Shown one piece after another: positions 46,701 to 57,870 of a stretch of 64,000 nt of DNA. The stretch spans positions 22,356,001 through 22,420,000 of the forward strand of contig JAYKYS010000006.1 of the NCBI GenBank assembly GCA_036924285.1, in the 5' to 3' direction. Source of the DNA: Asterella californica (taxonomy: Eukaryota > Streptophyta > Marchantiopsida > Marchantiales > Aytoniaceae). Position numbers and translations under genes: made by a program. Position 1 is the stretch's first letter, and each line of letters starts with the position of its first letter. A model generated the notes under the pieces. The model did no database searches, was not told the origin of the DNA, and saw nothing but the letters and a program-made list of their open reading frames with translations.

Positions 46701-47768
46701 CCATTTCTTGGACCTTTTCTTCTCTTTGCTTTCGTGCTTCAGTTGCAACTGGCAGATCATTACAACTCACACTGAGCCAGGAATTTCCTGACGAAGTACT
46801 ACGTGCTGAAATTATCTTGACAGTCGGTACTAATACCTTTACATTTGGAAGAACATGTACCTTACAACTTTACACATTCTCGTCCGGCATTCGAATTCAG
46901 GTACAAACAACTACCTCGATGACGGTCCTGATCCCCCGTACCTGAGATACTATCCTCAGCCAACGTCATCCTACAATATCAACCATTTGGGACAATGTGA
47001 GTCCGAACAAAAGCTTCTCTAGAGCATAACTAGTTTACAAGAATTATGTAGCTCAGCTTCCTACCAGGCAATTAGAGAGCGCGTTTTAATTTCCTCCTGC
47101 TAGATGTTCTCAATAATCTCGTTGGTTCTGGAACTTCTCAAACACTTATTTGCACGTGCACCATTCATACGGACAAAATTGCTATTTAAGACAACCACAC
47201 TACTCGAACAAAACATGCTAGCTAGTCTTTGAATTCGTCTGGCAAAGTAGCTAGCGCATACCGATTCAAGGTTGAGACCAATATCACTTGCATCACACTG
47301 AACTTTGCAAGACAATTTACGCAACAACAAATTAAACAAGCATCGAATTCCGATTCGGAACATTCGAGTTCTTCTCACACGGCTGCTTGGTGCATGCGCT
47401 TACTAGATCATTTTATGCATGCTTAAGCTTGATCATCCCTTCGTTTGGTTGCAGTGAGAAGGTCAGGAGACTTGAAAAAGTACGGCAGAGGTGTCCTCGA
47501 AAACTTGCAGAAGTATGGGCAGGCAAAACCTCCGTTGTACAATCTAACGAGGTTTCCATCCGCAAGCTTTCCTCAGTTGTTCTACTCGGGAGGGATAGAC
47601 CAACTGGCAGATCCCAGGGACGTAGCCAGGCTTCTTCGGGAGTTCCCCAACGCTGGGAACCGCCAAGTCGTTTCTCTCCCAGACTACGGCCATGCGGATT
47701 TTGTCGTTGGCTACAGAGCTTACTTGGACGTGTACCCGGGAATCCTCAACTTCTTCCGAAGCAATTAG
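43756..47768 (+). pseudogene. Acid lipase-like, copy B, frameshifted at the nucleophile elbow
   Basis: All nine exons of copy A are present with the same splice sites: 43,756-43,914, 44,181-44,294, 44,559-44,693, 45,187-45,298, 45,620-45,778, 46,113-46,153, 46,605-46,672, 46,901-46,996 and 47,455-47,768. Every exon matches copy A in length except exon 1 (9 bp shorter, in frame) and exon 4 (2 bp shorter). In exon 4 the sequence TACGTGGGCCACTCTCAG of copy A is TACGTGGCACTCTCAG here, which removes the GHSQG motif and shifts all downstream exons. No other stop or frameshift was seen. Either it is a very young pseudogene, the locus is polymorphic, or the deletion is an assembly error. The first exon still encodes a secretion signal. 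Confidence 0.85.
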
Positions 47769-47842
47769 GATCGAGAAGAGTTTCTGGAGGATCTCGCGGA
47801 CATAACTTTGTCAGGTCGATCTCGATGGGATGCTCTTCCTGC

Positions 47843-47848
47843 AATAAA
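47843..47848 (+). terminator. Poly(A) signal of lipase B
   Basis: AATAAA 75 nt after the stop, as in copy A. Confidence 0.45.
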
Positions 47849-47849
47849 C

Positions 47850-50666
47850 AATCATCCATGGTCACCCGTAATGAGGCCTAAATCCTAATTGCTTCAGAGT
47901 CCCATGAAGGGAGCAGAAGTTGTCCAGAGTAAATCTTCTTGGGATGAAATATTAGAGAGCTAGCTTCAGGAGATACATAAAGAGAGATTTTCACTGACAG
48001 ATTTTCCGTTCATCATCTTGTTCCACAATAATGTGCATGTCTCCTCTGGTTTTGGCCAGGAAAACGAGACGTAATTCTCCATAGTCATTTATCAGGTTCA
48101 GGTTGAAGTGATTGTATCATAAGATATGAATGTAAGCATAGACTCATACAGTCCTAAGTAATTGACCTGAACCCATGCACTTCCTATTTATGAGAATATA
48201 GACAGGTCATTGTAGAGCCTCATTCATGGATTATTTAAATGGTCCAAAATGAATGACATTGTTACTTTTAAACTGTATTGTCCCCTGTCTGACACTTGTG
48301 TGTTAAGTTGAGAATAAAACCATGAGGATTGTTCGTAGACGAATCAGACCTTAGTACAAAAGAGTCGAGTACAAGTAAACAGATCTTTTAAAATTCTGAG
48401 TTTAATTCATGACGATTGGTAAACTCCTCTGGAAAGAAAGGTCTTGACAGCGATACAGTTAGTACAGCGCGCATACTATTCAAGGCAAATAGACAGAGAA
48501 TCCAAAAACTAGCTACTACTCTACCCAAAAGCAAGCATCTCTTCCACAAGATTTCTGAGAGAATCATTTAGAAAACTAATCTCCAAGTTAAACGCTTTCA
48601 CACTGGTTCTCCGGAAACTATTCACTCAAATTAGCTAGCTTCTGATACTTCTGTTCACCGTCCCTATGCTAAGCTTCAACTATGATTGCAAGTGCTCCTG
48701 GTGACCCAGAGGACTTTACTTTGCGGGTTTGATTTAACCGTTATGCAGAAAAAGGTTTTGATGACTATTTCTTCATCTCATTTAGAATCTGAAATAAAGA
48801 ATCAAATTAAAACTATTCACCAGTTTTACAAGTTATGATTTCATCTTAGAACAAACTACTAAATATTGAAAGAGAAATGTTAAGATGAAGATTTCAAAGT
48901 TTCTTGGAGCAAAAGAGAATCTTCTCTTGAGACTCAAAGAACTTTGTGCGGAAAAAAGGATATTATGCTCTTTCACGCTTTATACTCATACTCGGGGTTG
49001 AAGGTAGCTGTGTCGACTCGAAGTGTTTGTGTCCAGAGTAGATTCCAGAAGTGATGGTCAAGGGCAGTATGAATATATACGGGCTGGGTTTTCAAACACA
49101 AATGATATATGCGCTTTTAGTCGGGGAAGAGTAAACCCGGATTACGACTATTCTGGCACTTTTGAGATCATCTAATTTGCTCCTTAGGCTATGAAACATC
49201 AAAATCGAATTCTAATTGGTCCAAATTTAATCAAGTGTACTTGTCGAATGCATGACGAGCACAGGACGGGATTAATATTCACAATGATTCGTGATATTAT
49301 ATGTGATGACATATCAGCGGAAATAGAGATTGAATTTGAATTTCCTTTTTGCGTTTATGTAGCGACTAATATGCAGTCACAAAATCTAGTAAAGTTAAGC
49401 ATTGCAAACTTGTGCACCATTCAAGTCGGTCTTTCACCGAGCATTGCTCCGAAACTGAATAATTAGACCATGATTATATCACCTGATTATCAATATGTTA
49501 TGATAAATGAGTATATCAGCTGAGCAATGGCACGATTATTATTCCAAATGTTTTGAGCATCTAAACAGAGGATCGCAAGTCAAGGGCATGTGAGTATATT
49601 AGATCAAATCTGTGTCGTAGATAATAGTATCATAACAAGTAGACAGGAGTACAAAAGGGAAGGAGACAAGTACGTAACTATATATAGGGAGTGGTTTTCA
49701 ACTCGGTGTCCCTTCCTTTAATCAAGTTCGAAGTATTTTGTCCTTCAGTTACATAATGAATTCTACATCATTCCTTCTCTCTCGAAGGATGGGATCATTG
49801 ATCATCACCCTAAACTCGAAACTCACGGTATTTTCCTGAAGTGGAAACAACGTGACGCGTGAACACCACACTGATTCTACTCACTGCATTCAGCTACGAT
49901 ACTCCTTTCCACTTTCCCTCCTTTTATAAAACCCGATCAATCGTTCAAGCACATACACTCACAGCACCTCGTTAATCCTGAAGTGAAGGGAAACGAAAAA
50001 CGAGTGAATGACCGTAAGGGAAACGTTATCATAAAGAAAGAGATCATAGATGGTTCACGTCACGGTCGCTGCATTTCCTCCCAGGCCAACCACACAAAGA
50101 GACAGACCAACATGCACCTCAAGCAATCAGTCGGGCGCCTAAATACTCGACCATAATTATGTTCACATATTTCATAGGAGAGATGCTTGTCCTCCCGAAC
50201 AAAGAACATCCAGGCCAGATCCTCCGAGAATACGTGTTCCGGCATGAGGAGTTCTTCCAGGGCAAAGAACAGTGCAGTACCTGTACATGTTAACTTGAGC
50301 CCCAGAAACACGATCGTTTTTCGCTTTCGCAACAATTCCGTGTCCTGGCTGGAGTCAGCCAGCACACGCCAGTCAATGCTTGATGAATGGATCCGGTGAT
50401 CTGTGTAGGGACACAGAATTCAACCTTATAAATGGAGTCCGGAAGTGTTATGCTAATCATCATCGTCTTTCCGTCTTCTTCGTCCTCTTTCGAGTAAGAG
50501 TTGGTCTGCTGTGCACGTCGACTTCATACCAGCCGACAGATCAATTCTACTCGATCCAGAAATTAAATCTCCTTCCAGTTTTGGACCTTTTCCTTCTGTC
50601 ACTTAAAAATTCGCTCCTGGACCACCACTTCCGTTGAACTTTCTTCGTACCACTACATTCTTTACA
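47850..50666. other. Spacer between lipase B and AG-peptide B
   Basis: This corresponds to the spacer of unit A with several small deletions, which account for most of the length difference between units. A TATAAAT at about 50,427 lies where unit A has TATCAAT, a possible promoter difference for the AG-peptide genes. Confidence 0.5.
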
Positions 50667-50876
50667 ATGGTTTCGACCATGAGATCAGCTCTCGCCAAGG
50701 CTTTGGTCATAGCTGTGGCCATCTCCAGCGTTGTTGGAGTCGCTATGGCACAAGTCGAGGCCCCGGCACCATCTCCTTTGGAACAGTCTGCAGCAGCGGG
50801 GATATCTCCGACCACTGCTGTAACCAGCTTGATCGTGGCCTTCACTGGATTCGTCGCGGCAGCTCGCTACCTTTAA
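50667..50876 (+). CDS. GPI-anchored arabinogalactan peptide, copy B (69 aa)
   Basis: Same length and architecture as copy A: signal peptide to residue 28, short Ala-Pro core, hydrophobic GPI-type tail. Four residues differ by eye: Val15 to Ile, Val18 to Ala, Ser37 to Pro and Thr65 to Ala. The Ser-to-Pro change (APAPSPLEQ) adds a potential hydroxyproline glycosylation site in the mature core. The frame is intact, so this copy is probably functional even though the adjacent lipase B is broken. Confidence 0.88.
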   Translation: MVSTMRSALAKALVIAVAISSVVGVAMAQVEAPAPSPLEQSAAAGISPTTAVTSLIVAFTGFVAAARYL

Positions 50877-50940
50877 GATCACATTCAAGCGGAACTCCAT
50901 TGAAACTTCATCAGGAACACAGACATGATGATTGAGGAAG

Positions 50941-50946
50941 AATAAA
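50941..50946 (+). terminator. Poly(A) signal of AG-peptide B
   Basis: AATAAA 65 nt after the stop, at the same place as in copy A. Confidence 0.45.
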
Positions 50947-51160
50947 CAGTTAGACTAGATAGACTAGATGGCAATTGCAACGTGATGGTTCAATCGATCA
51001 ATATCTGAGCAATTAAGTTTGAGACGGGAGCATGCCTGTTCGAGATCCCGTCGACCTGTAAACAGTCAAAACTTATATTCAGTAGTTTGTAGTCTTAGAA
51101 CCTGAAGGGCCGAGATGGTACAGAAGCTGGCGGGCATGGCTGTAGAAAACAGTTACGGTG

Positions 51161-52753
51161 CTTGTACAGAAGCTAGTGGTGTGGTCTTGACGCAGCAAAT
51201 ATCTATCACATCCAGAAGTCAAGATCCTTATTTGATTCTGACGATGTATTTCCATTTATTAGTTACATGTCAGTAAAGGAGGCGCGCAGCTACAGCTCGC
51301 TAGCTTCATGATCAACCTTACCTCGCTCGCTCGCTCCCTTCTTCTTTCTGAAGCTTGTCAATGTCCGCAGTTCATACCACCAGTCTCGTTGTGTCAAAGA
51401 ACACCAGTTGGAGGTATGCTGCTCCGCTCCTCACAGAATTCGAAGACTTTTCAGGCGCTCACGAACCCACTAGGTTGCAGTTACTTCATTTTAGGAATGA
51501 ACCGTAAGCATACACAGACTGGATCGGGTCATCCATTTGAATTTGAATTATCCCAATTTAAACGGATGAACTTTTTCAAGTCACAGAAACTTGGTGAGTT
51601 AGAAGGCATCGAAGAACGATTCGAAAGCGTAAACCGGCACTGTCGTTAGATTTTCTTCTCATCTTGGAAGAGATGAGAAGAATTTAATTTCTATTCCGGT
51701 TCTGAACACAAATGCTTGTTTTCCGTCTCTGTACTTCACCCCACACGACATATCTGGTCCCCCCGTCCCATGACCTCTGCCTTCATACGGACCTGTCAAT
51801 TTGCCCTCAGGCACGCTCTAGTCAATTGGTCGGACTTGCTGGTGCACTAGTTGTATGCAGGAGTACTGATCTACCGACTTGTGATACCCTACTAGCCGGG
51901 CGTTTTTCTCTTCCCCCTCAGTTTTGTTTAGTTGCTTGCCCTTGGGGTCCTTCTTTCCCTTGTTCGGCTTGATGGAGTCTTCCCATCCGTTTGGTATTCC
52001 GCGCTTTCCCGATTTCCAACTCTACTCTCAAGTACTTTCTGAGTTTACAGCAAGTATGGCAAAAGGCAAGTTTGTTGTCACATCGTCCACAAGAAGCACG
52101 AGGAAATTTGGGCCCTTTCAGACGGACATGGTCGTTTCCTCTCCCAGCAGAGACTTGAGAGCTCATGAGCTTTAGAATCTCTGCTGTCAGCTTCTCTGAT
52201 ATCCTGGTTCCGGGATTTTTTTAAGGGCTTTTAAGGCGAATTCAAGTTGCTTTCAGCTCGTTTGAGTTAGACACTCTCCAGCACTGCAGTAAAGCAGATT
52301 TTGGGGATAATGAACAAAGCTAGAATTGTTTAGGGTTTATGGTTGGGTTGCAGACGCCTAACCATTGACTGATAGTTCAGGGACATCATGCATTGATGGT
52401 TTGGCATTGAAAGGGGAAGAAGATACCAAATTGGACGTGAAGTAATCTGTCGTTCTTTGAAGCACCAAGAGTGTCTTAGTGTATAAACCAAACGTTCGCA
52501 AGCAAGGAACGGTCTGAAAATACATCTGACCGTCTTCGACCAAACAAGCTCACAGAAACACAAACATGATGTGACGCGCTGCCAGTAGAGAGTACAAATT
52601 TTCTTATTTTCTCAAGCGAACTCCACAGGTCCAGCCCGTACATCAGAGTTCACACACAAAGGCGGTGGTATAATAGTATGGCTTAAACTTCGCCAACACT
52701 CGCACTTGTTTGGAATGAAAATCACTGGAGAGAAAAGTGCAGAACCTAAATGT
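51161..52753. other. Spacer, no gene supported
   Basis: A plus-strand frame of 113 codons (51,308-51,649) and a minus-strand frame with a Cys cluster (CGRCDNKLAFCHTC, about 52,060-52,110) were seen, but neither has supporting exons or a recognised family. The last few hundred bases are the 3' flank of the next gene. Confidence 0.4.
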
Positions 52754-55289
52754 CTACACCTTCAGATATTTCTTGTACCATTCCAGCATGTCAGCGTGAG
52801 ACTCAGTGGCGGACTTCACCTCCTCAGGAGAATTTACATCGTACCTGATGCAAAAGCCATGTTTCATTCCGGGGAAAATCTTCAAGTTGCATCCCGCCTG
52901 GTCCATGGATAAATTCAGAGTTATGCTACTGTCAGTGGAGTCGATAGAAAAAAGAAAGATCATGCACAACGACTACACTAATGCGTTCCAGCACGCTGGA
53001 ACACCTCCCTTCGCCTTCGTTCTGTTCAAGCTCCAAAAAACATAGACCTAACTCTGTAGCTTAGATTTACAAAGATCTAGGAGCATCGCAGTCATGAAGG
53101 ATACTGTAGAAACCAATCCACGTCCCGATCATATTGGCTTGCTTCGACAATTTACACTGGTTTCAACTCTTACCTCTGGTTTGGAGGCAAGAATGTCCTT
53201 CCACTCCGCAGCTTTTTCAGGTGGTACTTGCTGATCGACTTCAGGGATCGCAAACAGGACCGGCACTTTTATAGCTGCATAAAAGAAAACCAAGTATCAT
53301 TCATTCCGTTCAACTGATCAAAGTCGACTGAGTCAGTGGCTTCCCAGTAATGTGAAGATGTGCTACAGAACAGAAGCGCAACCACTGGATGACTGAAGCT
53401 TTGAACCTACCGCGAACATCGTCATGGGAGAGGAGGGACGGATGGAATAGAACAGCCGCGTCGATGAGAGGTTCATCTCCTATCGCCAAGCAAGTTGCTA
53501 CTTTTCCTGCACATCAAGCGAAGTTAGGATTTGACCTACCTCACAGCTTCTGAACTAGAAGGACTGCCCTAGTGGCAAGATTAGCTAGGGCAGATTCGGG
53601 TGAGTAATATGGATTAAGTCGAAAGGTCACAAGTCTGATTCCGCCAAACCTTTAGTTGGCCAAGGTGAAAGCCAGCTAGACTTGATGAAACTGACAGGGC
53701 GCACAATGCAGATAAAGCTAATGTCAACAATGATAACTCACCTCCCCAGCAGCAGCCGGTTACACCAATTTTCTTTATGCCTTGTTCCTTCAGCTTCTTG
53801 ATGATGACCTTCATATCACTCAAATCCGTCTGAAACGGCAAGTCAAGGGAATAACGTTCTCATCAGTTCAAAACTGACACGCCAACCAGTGTAAGACCAC
53901 AGCATACGTAAGATTAGACCGTAACAACCTATAAATCTAGGACCCCTGACACTAATGCGGAGCAGATTTGGTTCTATATTCGAGAAACTAGTCTGGGTCT
54001 TCTTATTGAAGGTAAAGGTGATTGCTACTAAGGGCTTTGACCGGAAGGGGCAAACAGTTCACGCACATGAAGCTGATTACAAAAAACAATCAAGGCTTGT
54101 ATGCAAACTGGAGATTTTGCTGACTGTGATTTCCTTCAAGCCCTAAACTACCTCATCGACTGAGTCATTCTTTGGCATTCTGCGATTCGACTCAACTTCA
54201 AGAGCGACATGGACGAGAACGACATGGACGAGACAACCAGCATGACCAAAAATAGAGCACCAAAAACTTGTAAAGCATTCGCTTGCTGGAGGGGAATCTC
54301 ACCATCTCTTGCAGGAAAACGAGGGCAATTTCCAGGTGACAGTCAGAAAGGTTGAAAACTTACTGCAGAGTGGTTGCTTAGCCAGGCTGGAAAAGTGGCC
54401 ATGGGATTTGCAGGGTCCGCAGGCACAAAGGGATCACCGTGGAATAAATCAGGCACGACAACAAAGAAACCTTCAGCTGCACATCTGTCAGCAAGTTTTC
54501 TGCAAAGCAAAGTCTGAATTGCGTAAGCGTAATCCAAGAGTAGAATAATAGAATGGGCTTAGAAAGGTAATATTTATCTCAAATTAGGCTGTGACCAACA
54601 ATTTAGCCAGCATTTGTGTAAAGGATCCTCCCCACAGATTTCAAGAGACTAAACTCAAGTGAACTGACTTGCAAGTAATTACCGCAAAAGAGGTGGATTA
54701 TATCCTGCACAAGAAAGCCATTCAAGGCACACTAGTCAGAAAATTATGCGTTTTCCCTCTTCAGTATGTCGTCTGGAGTGAAAGAAGAACTTTGATCGAT
54801 GACTCTTGATTATTAAACCGATCACAACCCTCCTGAAAAACATGATATCCTACACTTGACCATTTTAATTTCATCGCTAGCTCCTTGATATCTCAGAGTA
54901 TGTACTCGCGAGAACAGGTCTCCAGAAAGTCTAGCACGAATTTCAAGCCCCAACTCCAGTTAGAAGTTGGAAGCTGAATAGTTTGTTCAAGGTTCAGAAT
55001 CCTCGTATCAAATAGAGAGTGGACAAGAACAAGAAGTGCAGTTTTAAAGACTGAATTTTTCTTAAGCCTTCTGAGTAAGCAAGGCAGCAAGAACAACGAA
55101 GCTCATGTGGCCATCATCAAGAAAGTATGGTGAAAACATACCCATTATATCGCTGACGAGAACAATGGCAGCTGCGGCCCCATGAGGACCGGGATTGATG
55201 TAAACATCCAAGTGTCCCAACTTTGTGACCGTGCCCTCTTCGACATGCTCCGCTGGAGGGGCAGGTGTGCAGCAAGCCTCGGAGGCCAT
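52754..55289 (-). CDS. Dienelactone hydrolase family protein (7 exons, 244 aa)
   Basis: Predicted exons in order of transcription are 55,289-55,142, 54,704-54,683 (22 nt), 54,499-54,364, 53,829-53,742, 53,506-53,411, 53,274-53,174 and 52,897-52,754. All splice sites are GT-AG and the joined frame is 244 codons plus stop, the usual family length. Residues 1-49 lead into SDIMG/YNPPLL, then KLADRCAAEGFFVVVPDLFHGDP. The catalytic triad is Cys129 in GCCWGG, Asp177 in PEVDQQVPPE and His210 in GMKHGF, typical of dienelactone hydrolases, which use a Cys nucleophile. No signal peptide or targeting sequence is obvious, so a cytosolic enzyme is inferred. Plant members act on lactone or ester substrates that are mostly undefined. 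The chosen ATG is followed by ASEACC; an upstream GTG is not needed. The last acceptor was placed to keep family alignment. Confidence 0.9.
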
Positions 55290-56624
55290 TTCCACTCGGA
55301 CGAATGACCTTCACTACGATTCCCCCTCTGCGTTCTTGTCAGACTCCGGACTCTGTTCTCTTACCTCCTCGACTCCGTACCTCTCTGCACAGAAAACAAT
55401 CTGAACATATCTGCTGCAGCTCTGAAGAAAATATACGACCTCCTCCATGGTGACGTGGATCTCTCGGATCTGAACTCCAAGCAGGTCGAAGTTTCGCTCG
55501 AACCTCCCTGTATCTCTTCCTCTTCTTCGTTCTTCTCATCGTCAACACATCTTTAATTGCCCTGCCGTACATGTTGATAACAGCATGTTGTTTTCTCCAA
55601 GTCGCGATGAGCTAACCGGACGACGTAGGTTCATGCAGACCCGCACGATACCAATTACGATGAGTAGAGTTAATCAAGGCCTGCCTGCTTGAAGCCGCTC
55701 AAATCTGTCTGCCTCGCCTCATTCATTGACTTCACTCCGCAAGACAGAAACTGCTCTGCCACGTCTCTGGAACCTACAGTAGCGCCTTTACGGCAGTATA
55801 GGGGATCTCGCACATAGGCCGTAAAGAGTTCCAGCCTTAAAAAGGTTTTCTTGCTGCAGTGCCGTAAATATATGGAGCATCGATGGAGGTGGTTGTAAAG
55901 ATTTACGGCCGCGGCTGTAAATGGTCTCTGGTAGTAATTCTTTAGTATCCACTGCATTTCGAAAGTCTTTAGTGCAAATTTTCGTGCCTTGCCTATGATC
56001 TAACAATATTTAACACTTTGAAGTTTACGGTGAATTAACCACTGGACGTCTCTCTAATTTACAGTCGATATATGAGACTCCCTAATACTTATATGCCATC
56101 CACAAACCACAACAACCATTGGATATGAATCTACACCATACAAGGTTTTTGTTATTTAATTAATTTTGAGATAATGCTTGAGCCAAATATGCATACAACC
56201 TCGACTTTCTGTTAGAAGGAAGGAAAAAGCACAGAGTACGAGAAGAAAATCTCAAGGTGCTACTACCACGTGAGAGCAGGATGTTGTCATGGAACTAGGA
56301 AGGCTATGCATATATATGTTCGATCAACTTTAGAGTGTGTTTACTTTGATTAATAGAGAATATATAATTATTATATATAAGTTCTAAACTAAGATAACTC
56401 AAACTGTTATATAACGACAGTTCCGAGAAGATATGGAAATAATCCATACGGTAAGTTCACCCACCCTGAACCTTGGTACAAAGTAGTAATTATTTAATGC
56501 TAACATTAGTCTGTTACGTAAACCTTTTTGGTAAAAAAATATATAATAATGAAATAAATTATCCCCTCTTCTATCTGAAAAGGTGATACTGCATGCTTTA
56601 TCACAAGCATATAGTTTGATGATA
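55290..56624. other. 5' flank of the hydrolase gene and spacer
   Basis: This region holds the presumed promoter of the leftward hydrolase gene. No TATA box was placed with confidence. A cluster of TTTACGGC half-sites is listed separately. The rest, from about 56,050, is AT-rich with no gene. Confidence 0.45.
55787..56030. repeat. Cluster of TTTACGGC / GCCGTAAA half-sites
   Basis: Exact copies occur at 55,787-55,794 (+), 55,818-55,825 (-), 55,861-55,868 (-) and 55,902-55,909 (+), with a near copy (GGCTGTAAA) just after and TTTACGG at 56,024-56,030. The first two and second two form inverted pairs. They lie 500-740 bp upstream of the hydrolase start codon. They may be regulatory sites or subterminal repeats of an unrecognised element. 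Confidence 0.6.
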
Positions 56625-57109
56625 CAGTCGGCCCTGGCTATGTGCAACCTGCAGAACTGCAATTCCTCGATTACTGCAAGACCACGCACTACTCCCACAA
56701 AAATAACAAGGTGGAAGTGCAATATTGCAATTCCGGATAACTGCAAGCCAAGTCAATCTTTGGTGTGCTAAAGACAAACTATATAACTGCAATAACTCTC
56801 GCTATTGGTACTCAATCACGTTTTTTATTCTTGAAACATTTTTCCTCGAAAGTGCAGTGTCAATCTTTTCCTCTCGGTTTATCAAGGTTCAGTGTCAAAT
56901 ATTACACTATCGAAGGTAAGGACTGTAAAAAAGTGAAAGGTCTTTTTTTTCTTTTTTATGAACAGTTTTCAGTTTTTATTTTGTATAGTTTTAATTTTAA
57001 TTTTCTTGTACCATTTGTTATCCCTTGCAGTTATCCATAGATGCTAAACCTGGATAATTGCATTTCGCGAAGGTACTCCCGACCTCTTGTAGTTATCCAG
57101 GGCCGACTG
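56625..57109. mobile_element. pogo/mariner-like MITE (485 bp)
   Basis: CAGTCGGCCCTGG at 56,625-56,637 is the exact reverse complement of CCAGGGCCGACTG at 57,097-57,109. TA flanks both ends (56,623-56,624 and 57,110-57,111), as expected for Tc1/mariner insertion. GGATAACTGCAA-type motifs recur inside near both ends (about 56,737 and, reversed, about 57,026 and 57,090). There is no transposase frame, so it is non-autonomous. Termini beginning CAGTCGGC with a following GATAACT are typical of the pogo branch. Confidence 0.82.
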
Positions 57110-57111
57110 TA

Positions 57112-57689
57112 TGTGCTTTAAAAATGACCCTGGTTCGTAGAATGGTTAGTGCCGGTACCTTTGGTCTTTTCTTTCGGTATTGTCCTTTCCACTTTTGCAC
57201 TTGTACCCCCACAAACGATACAAACGCGCACTCCCGACAAGGCAGGAAGGAGTGCGTGGTCCAGACTCCATGGCTTCGACCGTACATTTGAGTTCCGAGC
57301 CTGAGGATTGGCGACGGTGGGTCACGGCATGCATATGATAATTCTTTATATTTGATGCTTATCCAATCGCTAGTTTTCTTTTCCCCGATCGGAATTTAGT
57401 GATAAATTTATTTAAAGATTTTATGACTAAAACATTTCCCAAAGTACTCTCCCTCAAACGTTGATGCAGACGTTCATTACATCTTGGGAAACGACGTGCA
57501 CGACGGTAGTGCTGCGTGCCCACGTCCATGAGATCTTGTAGATGTACTTGAACGACCGTCTTTACGTCACTAAAGACGACAGACCATCTCGACTTTGACC
57601 ATTTTCAGTGATATTTATATTTCCTTTGGTCTTTCCATTTGCATTTTGAGTAAAGATGTCCAGTCCTATCCTAGTTTTAATATGACTGT
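57112..57689. other. Spacer, no gene recognised
   Basis: Overlapping frames of about 60-77 codons at 57,058-57,334 have no domain. Nothing else was seen. Confidence 0.4.
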
Positions 57690-57870
57690 TTAATTATTAT
57701 ATTATCAGAAGATTTCCACACTTGTAGTCTCAGGAGGTGCTTCTGTCGGCATTTCACTTATGGGTTATATCTATATCGTTTCGTTATTATAATTATCATT
57801 ATTATTTAACACTCATACACAAATTTAACTTTTTCTGACGATCTATTATACAATTGCCATCTAATATTCA
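57690..57870 (-). repeat. AT-rich dispersed repeat, reversed copy
   Basis: Read on the minus strand, an AT-rich core leads to GATATAACCCATAAGTGAAA and then a GC-richer tail. This matches the tail of the repeat at 11,262-11,440 and, more weakly, those at 2.2 and 5.0 kb. Confidence 0.35.

Larger units (their letters stand above)
43291..51160 (+). repeat. 8-kb tandem duplication, unit B
   Basis: This unit (7,870 bp) directly abuts unit A in the same orientation. Both units end CAGTTACGGTG. At the junction this runs into CTGGTGCAC, and at the far right end into CTTGTAC. Only a 2-bp overlap (CT) is visible at the break, pointing to end joining and not recombination between long repeats. Confidence 0.93.

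Noticed and set aside
50060..50365. 101-codon minus-strand frame upstream of AG-peptide B, partly kept upstream of copy A
   Set aside because: The two copies are shared because of the duplication, and an indel breaks the upstream half in unit A. No domain was recognised, and it overlaps the AG-peptide promoter.
52060..52110. Cys cluster CGRCDNKLAFCHTC in a minus-strand frame
   Set aside because: It resembles a zinc-binding motif but stands in a short frame without other supporting domains; probably chance or a small transposon relic.
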